DNA of 30,824 nt, taken from positions 1 through 30,824 of the forward strand of contig CAZVZK010000119.1 of NCBI GenBank assembly GCA_964630925.1, written 5' to 3'. This stretch comes from RGDT01 sp964630925 (GTDB lineage Bacteria > Planctomycetota > Planctomycetia > Gemmatales > Gemmataceae). The position numbers and the translations under genes were made by a program. Under the pieces are notes generated by a model that ran no database searches, was not told where the DNA came from, and saw nothing but the letters and a program-made list of their open reading frames with translations. Shown here piece by piece: positions 9,589 to 17,379 of this stretch (positions within the stretch are counted from its first letter, which is position 1; every line of letters starts with the position of its first letter).

Positions 9589-10653
9589 TCACGGCACGCA
9601 CACGACACGGAACCCGGCGGCACCATAGCGCCCGCCAATGCCGACGAGATAGCGGTAGGCACAGCGGCACTCGCGCGCCCCGTTGTAGTACGCCCCGCCG
9701 CGAAGGATGGGGCGGTCCTCGCCCTGCTTCGTCGTCTGGATGGCGTTCCGCGTTTTCGGCAGGGCCGAGTACTTGCCGTGGTAGTCCTCGACCCACTCCC
9801 AGACGTTGCCGTGCATGTCGTAGAGGCCGAAGGCGTTCGGCTGCAAGCTCCCCACCGGCGCGGCAAAGACGTGGCCGTCCTTCGCCTTGATCGTGTTCCA
9901 TTTCGGGAACGCCTCCTTCGCCGTCGCGTCGGCGACGTTGGCGTAGACGGCCAGCTTCTCCTCGTCGTCCCCGAAGGCGAACCGGTCCTTGCTCCCCGCC
10001 CGGCAGGCGAACTCCCACTCCGCCTCGCCTGGGAGGCGCACCTCGCGCAGTTTCAGTTTGCCGTCGGCCTTCTTCGCCAGCCACTCGCAGAACCTCCGCG
10101 CGTCGTTGCGCGTGATGTTGGTGACCGGGTGGCCGTCGGCCTGGGTGGAGACGCCCGTGTTCTTCCAGGAGTACTTCCTGTCGCGGCCCTCGAACTTGCT
10201 CTCCTTCTCGTTCCAGCCGTATCCGCCCTCGGTCGTCTCCGTCTCGGTCGTGTATTTCGCGTCCTCGACGAAGCGGCGGAACTGGCCGCGTGTCACCTCG
10301 AACCGGCCGATGTAGTAGTCGTCGGTCAGGGTGACCTCCTGCTCGTTCTCGAAGTCCATCCACGCCGGCCGCTTGCCGTCGAAGTACTTCTTCACGGCCG
10401 CGTCCTGCTCTTGCTTAGACGAACCGATGGCGAACGTCTTGCCCTTTGCCGCGACCTTGACGAACTTCAGCTCGACGCCCTTGCCGAGGTCGAAGACGAG
10501 GTACTCGAGTTCCTTGCCGAGTTTGACGTCGCGCTCCTTCACGAGACGGGGGGTCGTGCCTTCGGCGACGGCACCGCGGCCCCCAGCCATCCCCAGAAGG
10601 CAGCCGAGGGGCAGCAGGACACTCAGGTAGCGTGGTGTCATGATGCCGGTCAT
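9589..10653 (-). CDS. Secreted SUMF/FGE-type protein
   Basis: 354 residues. The ATG at 10653 overlaps the stop of the previous gene (ATGA), which decides the start and implies coupled translation; a second ATG four codons later is possible. Signal peptide (YLSVLLPLGCLLGMAGGRGAVA), then an N-terminal stretch of about 60 residues before the FGE core: YYIGRFEVTRGQFRRFVED, HPVTNITRNDARRFCEWL, RLPGEAEWEFACRAGS, NAFGLYDMHGNVWEWVEDY, LRGGAYYNGARECRCAYR and AGFRVVCVP. Cys residues are present at ECRC but not in the spacing of the FGE catalytic pair, so enzyme activity of the FGE kind is doubtful. Confidence 0.87.
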   Translation of the reverse strand: MTGIMTPRYLSVLLPLGCLLGMAGGRGAVAEGTTPRLVKERDVKLGKELEYLVFDLGKGVELKFVKVAAKGKTFAIGSSKQEQDAAVKKYFDGKRPAWMDFENEQEVTLTDDYYIGRFEVTRGQFRRFVEDAKYTTETETTEGGYGWNEKESKFEGRDRKYSWKNTGVSTQADGHPVTNITRNDARRFCEWLAKKADGKLKLREVRLPGEAEWEFACRAGSKDRFAFGDDEEKLAVYANVADATAKEAFPKWNTIKAKDGHVFAAPVGSLQPNAFGLYDMHGNVWEWVEDYHGKYSALPKTRNAIQTTKQGEDRPILRGGAYYNGARECRCAYRYLVGIGGRYGAAGFRVVCVP

Positions 10654-11237
10654 CCTTTCGGCCTCGTCCAGGTCTCCGACCACGCCAGGCAGCAGCTCGT
10701 CATCGGCCTGCCGAACCGGTCCTGCGGGACCACCTGCCCGGACGCTGCCTTGTCGCTCACCGTCAACTGGGCCGCGCGGGCCGGCAGGAACGTCGTGTAG
10801 ACGCCCAGCGGGCGACCCATCGCCCCCGGCGGCAGCGTGAGCACGAACGGGGCCATCAGATCCCACCAGGCCAGGATGATCTCGTCGTCCGATGACACGA
10901 TCCGCTCCTCGACCGTGCTCAGCGAGTGGCCCGTGCGCAGGAACTCGGCGTCGATGACCGGCAGCGACTCGTCGGCGAACGGCTCGTGCAGCATCGTCTC
11001 GATCGTGCGTTGGAGGAAGCGGGCGACGCCGGCGTTGTCGGCGTAGATGCGCGGCGAACCGCCGACGAGCGGGCTCTCGATGAACAGGACGTGCCCCTGG
11101 CCGGCGGGCGACCAGAGGACGCGCCAATGGCTGGTGCGGTGGACGAAGGTCTGTCCGCCGTCCGCCGAAAGGCGGAGGAACGAGTTCTCCCCGGTCATCA
11201 CCGGGTCGTGCGGGTCGGTGAGTTGTGGTTCTGCCAT
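10650..11237 (-). CDS. Unknown 195-residue protein
   Basis: I do not recognise this protein. It begins MAEPQLTDPHDPV at 11237 (GAGG about ten bases upstream), has no signal peptide or membrane span, and contains HWRVLWSPAGQGHVLFIESPLVGG, PRIYADNAGVARFLQRTIE, and a C-terminal part with ILAWWDLMAPFVLTLPPGAMGRPLGVYTTFLPA. The mix of aromatic and Gly/Pro turns suggests a beta-rich globular domain. It starts 11 nt after the WD40 gene and overlaps the next FGE-like gene by 4 nt, so it is firmly within the operon, as one of the few members without an export signal. Confidence 0.75.
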   Translation of the reverse strand: MAEPQLTDPHDPVMTGENSFLRLSADGGQTFVHRTSHWRVLWSPAGQGHVLFIESPLVGGSPRIYADNAGVARFLQRTIETMLHEPFADESLPVIDAEFLRTGHSLSTVEERIVSSDDEIILAWWDLMAPFVLTLPPGAMGRPLGVYTTFLPARAAQLTVSDKAASGQVVPQDRFGRPMTSCCLAWSETWTRPKG

Positions 11238-11248
11238 CGGGAGAAACC

Positions 11249-12454
11249 TCAGCGTGCCTCTTTCGGCGCATCCTGGGCGTTCAGCGAACAGATCACGACC
11301 TGCCCTTCGGCATCGGCGACGGCCAGCAGTTTGCCGTCGGGAGCGATCGAAATCGCGTGGAGCGTTGGAGTGAATGGGCCCTTCTTGTTCTTGTCCTGGA
11401 GCGAGAGATTGATTTCGCGGACCAGCCCGCCATCGCTGAGCCGCCAGATCTTGACCGCTCGGTCGCGCCCGCACGTGAAGAGGTGCTTGCCGTCCGGGTG
11501 GAAAGCCAGATCGGTGGCCCCTCGTTGGTGCGACGGTGTCAGTTCGCGGACCTTCTCGCCGGTCGTGGGGTTGAGCAGGAACACCTTTCCCGCCGGCCCA
11601 TCGCGGTCGATGCTGCCCACGCAGATCGCCAGGTGCTTGCCGTCCTCGGAAAACCGAACCGAGGTCACGCCACCGTTCAGCACCTTGCTGGCATCGAACT
11701 TCATCTCGCCGGTCTGTGCGTCCCAGCCGCGCAGGCCGGGCTGGACATCTTTGTCGCTCAGTTGGGGGAAGTGCTCCGCCGTCACGACGAGCTTGCCGTC
11801 CGGGGAGACGTCGAGCGCGCGGACCCACTGCTTCACCTTCCAGCGGCGTTGCTCGGTGCCCTTCTGTGCGTCCGACAGGATCACCGTTTTCGAGTCGTCG
11901 CCGCCGACCAGCGTCTTGCCGTCGCGCGAAATGGCGAGTCCCCAGAGCCATTCCTTGTGGCCCGTGAATTCGCGGAGCGGCTTCTGCTCGACGACCTTCG
12001 CGGTAACCGGTGGCGGCGGGGCCGGCAGCTTGGCGACCTTCTCCGAGACGCCGGCACGCACGTAGCCGTCGTTCATGACGATCGTGCCGGGCTTGCCGTC
12101 GCTCGTGAGCGCGTCCCAGAATCTGACGGTCCGATCGTTGCCCGCGGAGATCAGCGTCTTGCCGTCGGGACTCACCAGGAGGCGATTGATCGCGCCGGTG
12201 TGTCCGACCAGCCGCCGAGCCGGGTCGGGACTCTTGTCGCCGGACGCCGGGAGGTTCCAGATCAGGATGTCTCCGCGTCGGTTGGCGGCCGCGACCTTGT
12301 CCTTGCCGATGAACGCGACGGCGGAAATGATGTCGCTGTTCCACGGCAGGGGGAACACCACCTTGGCGCTGGCGAAGTCCTTCTCCTGTGCGTGGGCCTG
12401 GGCTGTGAAAACGGAACAGCACAGCGCGAACACCACCTTGACGAAGTCTCTCAT
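11249..12454 (-). CDS. Secreted WD40-repeat protein
   Basis: 401 residues; ATG at 12454 with GAGGGA seven bases before it. A signal peptide (VKVVFALCCSVFTAQAHA) is followed by WD40 blades throughout: RRGDILIWNLP, GHTGAINRLLVSPDGKTLISAGNDRTVRFWD, GHKEWLWGLAISRDGKTLVGGDDSKTVILSD, VRALDVSPDGKLVVTA, GVTSVRFSEDGKHLAICVG, ATDLAFHPDGKHLFTCGRDRAVKIWRL and AISIAPDGKLLAVADAEGQVVICSL. This gives about seven blades, one propeller, probably a protein-binding scaffold outside the cytoplasm. In Planctomycetota such WD40 proteins often stand beside DUF1501 and DUF1549 genes, as here (DUF1501 stop 26 nt upstream). Confidence 0.9.
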   Translation of the reverse strand: MRDFVKVVFALCCSVFTAQAHAQEKDFASAKVVFPLPWNSDIISAVAFIGKDKVAAANRRGDILIWNLPASGDKSPDPARRLVGHTGAINRLLVSPDGKTLISAGNDRTVRFWDALTSDGKPGTIVMNDGYVRAGVSEKVAKLPAPPPPVTAKVVEQKPLREFTGHKEWLWGLAISRDGKTLVGGDDSKTVILSDAQKGTEQRRWKVKQWVRALDVSPDGKLVVTAEHFPQLSDKDVQPGLRGWDAQTGEMKFDASKVLNGGVTSVRFSEDGKHLAICVGSIDRDGPAGKVFLLNPTTGEKVRELTPSHQRGATDLAFHPDGKHLFTCGRDRAVKIWRLSDGGLVREINLSLQDKNKKGPFTPTLHAISIAPDGKLLAVADAEGQVVICSLNAQDAPKEAR

Positions 12455-12480
12455 CGGACAGTCCCTCATGAGGTTGGTGC

Positions 12481-13770
12481 TCAGCCCAGCAGCTGCTTGA
12501 TCGGCTTGGAGCCTTCCGGCGTCGCCCAGATGGGGCGCGACCCCAGGAAGTGCTTGGCCCGGTGGTTGACGCCCATGGCCTTGTAGATGGTCGCGATATA
12601 GTCCGCTTCGCTGACCGGGTTCTCCACGACCTCGAAGCCGTCGCGGTCGGTGGAGCCGTAGTGCTGGCCGCCCTTGATGCCGCCGCCGGCCAGCACGGTC
12701 GTCCATGCGCGGCCGAAGTGATCGCGGCCGGCTCGGACGTTGATCGCGGGCGTGCGGCCGAACTCGCTCGTCCACACGACCAGCGTGTCCTTCAGCAGGC
12801 CGCGCTTCGTCAGGTCGTCCAGCAGCGAGCCCCAGGCAGGATCCATGACCGAGTAAAGCGCCTTGGAGATGGGGAAGTTGTCCATGTGGGTGTCGTGCCC
12901 GCCGTGCCCGACCTCCACGAACGACACGCCGGCCTCGACGAGCTTCATCGCGGTGAAGCAACCGCGGCCGAACTTGCTGTCGCCGTAGCGGTCCTTGGCT
13001 TTCTGCCACTCGGCGGTGACGTCGAACGCCTTGCGGGCGCGCATGAGTCGGACCGTCCGCAGCTCGGCCGTGCGGTGTGACGCGAACGGCTCGCCGGATC
13101 GCTGCTCGGCGAATCGCTTTTCCATGAAGTCGAGCAGATCGCCGCGGCGATCCTGGACCTCCGCCGACACGCCGGGGTTGACGAAGGGGGGGACCTTCCC
13201 GTCTTCCGCGACGACGAACGGCTCGTACTTCGGCCCGAGATACCCCGCGCCGTACACCCCGCTTCCCGATCCGATCTTGACGAAGCTCGGCAGGTCGCTC
13301 TCCGGGTTTTCGCAGTACTTGGCGATCATCGCGCCGGCTTCGGGGTGCGGGAAGCGCTCGCTCGGATGGTAGCCCGTGTGCATGTAGTAGCCGCCGGGGC
13401 CGTGATCGGGCGTCTTCGTCCGCATGCTGCGGATGATGCCGAGCTTGTCGGCGTGGCGCGCGACGTTCGGCAGGTATTCGCAGACCTGGATGCCGGTGAC
13501 CTTGGTCTGGATCGGAAGGAACTCGCCGGCGGTCGGCCGGCCCGGCTTCATGTCGAAGGTGTCGATCTGGCTGGCGCCGCCTTCCATGTAGAGCATGATG
13601 CAGCGTTTGCCTGCTCGCTTCGCCTCCGAGGCGATCGACTGCGAATGCGTGAGCGCGCCCCAGTTGGCGATGGCCAGTCCCCCGGCCGTGGTGAGCAGCC
13701 CCGTCATCAGGGAACGCCGGCTGAGGTGGTGCCCCGTGTCGCAGGCGCCCGATTGGGTGTTCGTCTTCAT
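12481..13770 (-). CDS. DUF1501 family protein (Tat-type leader)
   Basis: 429 residues, GGGGGAAG before the ATG at 13770. N-terminal twin-arginine leader (SRRSLMTGLLTTAGGLAIA) suggests folded export. Family hallmarks: YMEGGASQIDTFDMKP near the start, ADKLGIIRSM, then SEFGRTP and GRDHFGRAWTTVLAGGGIKGG. DUF1501 proteins have an alkaline-phosphatase/sulfatase-like fold; the Asp of IDTFD and the Asp/His of GRDH sit where that fold binds metal, but no substrate is established. It follows the DUF1549/DUF1553 gene by 22 nt, the most common planctomycete pairing, and the two probably work together. Confidence 0.92.
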   Translation of the reverse strand: MKTNTQSGACDTGHHLSRRSLMTGLLTTAGGLAIANWGALTHSQSIASEAKRAGKRCIMLYMEGGASQIDTFDMKPGRPTAGEFLPIQTKVTGIQVCEYLPNVARHADKLGIIRSMRTKTPDHGPGGYYMHTGYHPSERFPHPEAGAMIAKYCENPESDLPSFVKIGSGSGVYGAGYLGPKYEPFVVAEDGKVPPFVNPGVSAEVQDRRGDLLDFMEKRFAEQRSGEPFASHRTAELRTVRLMRARKAFDVTAEWQKAKDRYGDSKFGRGCFTAMKLVEAGVSFVEVGHGGHDTHMDNFPISKALYSVMDPAWGSLLDDLTKRGLLKDTLVVWTSEFGRTPAINVRAGRDHFGRAWTTVLAGGGIKGGQHYGSTDRDGFEVVENPVSEADYIATIYKAMGVNHRAKHFLGSRPIWATPEGSKPIKQLLG

Positions 13771-13792
13771 GTGCTTCCCCCTGTTGGCGTGA

Positions 13793-15493
13793 TTAGCGAT
13801 TGAACCGAAACTCCGAACACGACACCAGCACCCACATCGCCTCCTCCATGCGTCCCGCCGCCTGCTTCGCGTCCTTGGTGTCCACCATCAGGTGCTTGAC
13901 GAATCGCTCCTTCTCCTCGGTGGTCGCCGGCCGGCTCAGGACCGACAGGAACATCCGCTCGACCTTCGCGGCCCACTCCTCGGAACCAGTGAGCAACTTC
14001 TCCGGCAAGTTGCCCTTGTTGGGCCGGCACAGGCCGCGGAACAGGTCGCCGTTGTGCAGGAAGAGATGCTCCGACAGGCTTCCCTGGAACCTTCCCTGGC
14101 CATCGGCCGGCTCGCCCAGGTACTGCAACATCTGGGAGCTCGGCTCGGCCTTCAACGCCGATTCGACGCCCTTCCCGGTGGCGATGTGGAGCGACGCCAT
14201 CAGCTCTTCCACGCTCAGCGGGCGAATCCTGGCCCGTTCGTAGTTCCTCGGCAACGCATCCGTGACGGGGCCGACGTCGGTGGCCTGGTACGCCTCGCTG
14301 TTGACGATCTCGCGAATCAGCCATTTGAGGTCGAACTTGTGGGCGGCCAGTTCCCCTTCGATCGCCTTGAGCAAGTCCGGATGGCTGGGCTTGTTCAACG
14401 AGTTGAAGTCATCGACGGGATGCACGAAGCCTCGCCCCATGAACTGCGCCCAGACGCGATTAGCCGTCGCCCTGGCGAAGAACGGGTTGTCCTTCGCCGT
14501 CATCCAATCAATGAACTTCTCGCGGCGCGAGAAGGCCGGCTTCGGCGGCAGCTCGTTGGGCTTCAACTTCGGTTCGACGAAATCCTTCGGCAGCTCCGGC
14601 TCCATCAACTCCGAGCCGCTGAGGAACTTCGGCTTGATGGGGATCGATTTCTTTTTCTTTGTCTTCGGATCGATTTCTTCGACCGCAAACAGCGCTTCGC
14701 CGGTGGTCTTTTCGCCGACGAGGTATTTGCTGCCCTTCTGATTCGTTTCCGCGGGCTTCCCGGCCACATCCACGACCATCGTGCGGACGAAGAACCCGGA
14801 CATCCCGTGATAGTCCTTCTGCGTCCAGGGCTCGTACGGGTGATCGTGGCACCTGGCACACTGAATCTGCGTGGCCAGGAAAAAGCGGCTCGCCGCGGTG
14901 ACCATCTCGTCGGTATTGCGATAGACCGCGAAGTAGAGTTGCGAACCGTCCTCCCTGGCCTGGAGGATTTTGGCGGCGATCTTGTCGTAGGGCTCGTTTG
15001 CCGCGAACTGCTTGCCCAGCCATTCACGGAACCTGCCGCGGTTGCGATAACCCACAACACCTTCAACCGGCCTGGGCTTGCGTCCGAGCATGGCCAGGTC
15101 CCACACCTGGGCCTGCTGCCGGGCATGGCGAGGGTCGGCCAGGAGCTTGTCGATGAGCTTCTCGCGTTTCTTCGGGTCGGTGTCCTTCAGGAACGCCGTC
15201 GCCTCGTCGTAGGTGGGAATCATGCCGACGAGGTCGAGGTAGACGCGCCGCAGGAACACCGAGTCCGACGAGCGTTTCGGCGGGGTGAGTTTCTCCCTGA
15301 CCCAGGCCGCCTTGATCTCGCGGTCGATGACGTCCCGCAGGGGGCCGCCCACCTCTTGCTTCGCCTTCGCCGACGGAGCCGCAGCGTTCGCCCGTACCGG
15401 CACGAACACCGAGAAGGCGAAGAAGCCGGCGAGCAGCAGAGCGAGGGAGAGGCGAACGAATCGAAGGTGAGTAAGGGTGGGAAGCATTACCAT
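13793..15493 (-). CDS. DUF1549/DUF1553 protein with cytochrome-like CxxCH motif
   Basis: 566 residues. The start ATG at 15493 has AGAGAGG five bases upstream; another ATG follows two codons later. A frame from 15541 is also open but would begin too close to the candidate promoter. A signal peptide (LSLALLLAGFFAFSVFVPVRANA) precedes DUF1549 (about 45-245: RRVYLDLVGMIPT, then CARCHDHPYEPW near residue 212, a c-type-heme-like motif) and C-terminal DUF1553 (about 330-560: NPFFARATANRVWAQFMGRGFVHPVDDF, RPLSVEELMASLH, LFLHNGDL). The role is unknown; heme binding is inferred from CxxCH only. It is the first gene of the transcript after motif site B, paired with the DUF1501 gene. Confidence 0.92.
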   Translation of the reverse strand: MVMLPTLTHLRFVRLSLALLLAGFFAFSVFVPVRANAAAPSAKAKQEVGGPLRDVIDREIKAAWVREKLTPPKRSSDSVFLRRVYLDLVGMIPTYDEATAFLKDTDPKKREKLIDKLLADPRHARQQAQVWDLAMLGRKPRPVEGVVGYRNRGRFREWLGKQFAANEPYDKIAAKILQAREDGSQLYFAVYRNTDEMVTAASRFFLATQIQCARCHDHPYEPWTQKDYHGMSGFFVRTMVVDVAGKPAETNQKGSKYLVGEKTTGEALFAVEEIDPKTKKKKSIPIKPKFLSGSELMEPELPKDFVEPKLKPNELPPKPAFSRREKFIDWMTAKDNPFFARATANRVWAQFMGRGFVHPVDDFNSLNKPSHPDLLKAIEGELAAHKFDLKWLIREIVNSEAYQATDVGPVTDALPRNYERARIRPLSVEELMASLHIATGKGVESALKAEPSSQMLQYLGEPADGQGRFQGSLSEHLFLHNGDLFRGLCRPNKGNLPEKLLTGSEEWAAKVERMFLSVLSRPATTEEKERFVKHLMVDTKDAKQAAGRMEEAMWVLVSCSEFRFNR

Positions 15494-15565
15494 GACCTCT
15501 CTTGCAGGCTTGGCGGTCAGTGGGCCCGTGTGCGACGACATCTTGCCGCTGGTGCACTGGTTGGA

Positions 15566-15592
15566 TTGTCTCGGCAGCCCGAAAATTCGCCA
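15566..15592 (-). promoter_or_regulatory. Shared 27-bp motif, site B (candidate ECF promoter)
   Basis: On the minus strand TGGCGAATT and GCCGAGACAA, 8 bases apart (TTCGGGCT between). The motif starts 36 nt after the stop of the SGNH-like gene and ends 72 nt before the ATG of the DUF1549/DUF1553 gene. It matches sites at 18884 and 30709 at 22 of 27 positions. The two blocks are spaced like -35 and -10 elements. Confidence 0.65.
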
Positions 15593-15628
15593 CAGGCGGA
15601 GAAGATTGTCACAAGAGCGGAACGCCGG

Positions 15629-16447
15629 TCACCTGGCAATCCCGGCGTGGGGATACTTCGAGACGGTCTCCCGCGCGATCTCCTGAAGGATGGCGTGCTG
15701 CTCGTCGGTGAGCTCCTTGAACCTCGCGATCTTCAGTCCGGCCGGCGAGGTGCGGTAAATCGCGGCGAAGTGGCAATAGCCGCTGAGAGCCATGACATGA
15801 ACGCCGGCGTGCGGCATCGCGTCGGTCCACAGCTCGGACTGCTTCTTGACCCCTGGATACTTCCCCCCGGCGACCAGAGCGCGGAGTCTCATGACGGCTT
15901 CGCCGACCGGGACGACGAACACCACCGGCTTGCCGAACTTCTTGTTGATCTCGTCCGCCCTGGCCTCCACGCTCTTGCGAGTCTTGTCGAGCGCGGCCTG
16001 CACGTCGGCGAGCTTCGAGCCGTCGTAATCGTTTTTGGTCTTGATCTCCCTGGCGCGCCCGTCGCCGACGAGCCAGGCCGCGTGGTAGTACGCGCGGAAG
16101 TTCGGGTTGGCCTTCAGCGCCGGCGTGAGGAGTTTCTCGGCGTCGCGGATCGGCTCGGTCCACCAGTGCACGCCGTGCGCGTAGACGTCGACCTTGCCCT
16201 GCTCGACGAGGCTCAGGTCGTTCGGCTTCGCGGGCTTCACCTCCGTGTGTCCTTTGATGCCGGCTGCCTTCGCCTGCTCGGCGACGCCCCCCGGCACGAA
16301 TCCGAACCAGCTGTTGCCGTTGAACATCACCCGCAGCCCGGCGGGCGGGGCTTTCGCCGGCCTCGGGGGAGCGGCGGACCGGGACGGGCCGGTGATCGCG
16401 ACCGTACCTGCGAGCATGAGCAGGGCCGCCGGGTATGTCGTTTTCAT
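15629..16447 (-). CDS. Secreted SGNH-like hydrolase, copy 2
   Basis: 272 residues; GGAG seven bases before the ATG at 16447. After the signal peptide comes FNGNSWFGF (Ser46 in a GNS block, like block I of SGNH/GDSL esterases), PVVFVVPVGEAV in the middle, and LWTDAMPHAGVHVMALSGYCHFAAIYRTSPAG near the end, where Asp209 and His213 fit the SGNH DxxxH catalytic block. The family is assigned from these blocks only. It is a tandem paralog of the gene 10 nt upstream, with the same last segment (ETVSKYPHAGIA). It probably cleaves an ester, perhaps on a sugar, outside the cytoplasm. Confidence 0.75.
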   Translation of the reverse strand: MKTTYPAALLMLAGTVAITGPSRSAAPPRPAKAPPAGLRVMFNGNSWFGFVPGGVAEQAKAAGIKGHTEVKPAKPNDLSLVEQGKVDVYAHGVHWWTEPIRDAEKLLTPALKANPNFRAYYHAAWLVGDGRAREIKTKNDYDGSKLADVQAALDKTRKSVEARADEINKKFGKPVVFVVPVGEAVMRLRALVAGGKYPGVKKQSELWTDAMPHAGVHVMALSGYCHFAAIYRTSPAGLKIARFKELTDEQHAILQEIARETVSKYPHAGIAR

Positions 16448-16457
16448 CGAGGCTCCT

Positions 16458-17345
16458 TCACATCGCGATGCCGGCGTGCGGATACTTCGAGACCGTCTCC
16501 CAGGCGATCTTCTGGAGGATCGCGTTCTGCTCCCGGGTGATCTCCTTGTCGAGCTTGATCTCCAGGCCCGCGGGCGACTTCTGGTACAGCGCGGCGAAGG
16601 TGCAGTAGTCTTGCAGGAGCGACCCCAGCCTGCCCTGGTGGGGCATGTCGTCGTTGAAGAGTTCCGACTGCCTGGTCACGCCAGGGAACTTGCCGTCCAC
16701 GACCATCTCCCTCACCCTCACGAAGGCATCGCCCACCGGGACCAGGAACACCACCCGCTTGCCGTGCTTCTTGTTGATCGCCTCGACCTTGGCCTCCACG
16801 CGCTTGCGCGCCTTGTCGAGGGCGGCCCGCAGGTCGGCGATCTTCACCGCGTCGCGGTCCGGGCCGTTCTTGTTGATCTTCAGGCCGTCGTGGACCATCC
16901 ACCCGGCCTGCCACACGACCCGGAAGTCCTTGTTGTGCTTCAGGCCGAACTCCGCGACCTCCTCGGCGATCTCGGTCTCGTGCCAGCCCGAGTGCGAGTA
17001 GGTGAACACGTCGATCTTGCCCGCCTCCAGCTTCCTCTTCAGCGTGGCGCACTCCCGAGCGCCTTTCTTCTTGCCGTTGAGGCCGCCGAGGGTGTAGATC
17101 GGGACCGGCTTGCCGTCGATGACCTCGGAGTGGGGATCATTCACTCCCCCCTTGATCCCCGCCGCGGCCTCGATCGCCCGCAGCCGAGAGGAGCTGTAGC
17201 TCCAGCTATTGCCGGCGTTCTGGATGCGCAGTCCGGCGGGGGCCCTGGCCTCCGGCTCCGTGCCGTCCTCGGCCGGCGAGTGGCCCGCCAGGGCGAGAGC
17301 CAGGATGCCGGCGAGGGCCGGCACGGCCTGATGGAAACGAGACAT
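16458..17345 (-). CDS. Secreted SGNH-like hydrolase, copy 1
   Basis: 295 residues; GAGGAGT eight bases before the ATG at 17345. A signal peptide (AVPALAGILALALAGHSPA) precedes NAGNSWSYSS (Ser47) and a longer insert with NDPHSEVIDGKPVPIYTLGG that the next gene lacks. The shared core follows, including RVVFLVPVGDAFV and the C-terminal FNDDMPHQGRLGSLLQDYCTFAALYQKSP (Asp232, His236 as likely catalytic pair). It begins 34 nt after the DUF1552 stop. Paralogy with the next gene is evident along most of the length, so one arose by tandem duplication and has diverged. The hydrolase assignment rests on the Ser and Asp/His blocks. Confidence 0.75.
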   Translation of the reverse strand: MSRFHQAVPALAGILALALAGHSPAEDGTEPEARAPAGLRIQNAGNSWSYSSSRLRAIEAAAGIKGGVNDPHSEVIDGKPVPIYTLGGLNGKKKGARECATLKRKLEAGKIDVFTYSHSGWHETEIAEEVAEFGLKHNKDFRVVWQAGWMVHDGLKINKNGPDRDAVKIADLRAALDKARKRVEAKVEAINKKHGKRVVFLVPVGDAFVRVREMVVDGKFPGVTRQSELFNDDMPHQGRLGSLLQDYCTFAALYQKSPAGLEIKLDKEITREQNAILQKIAWETVSKYPHAGIAM

Positions 17346-17379
17346 CGTCAGAACTCCTCTCGCCTCTTCTGGGGTCGCG

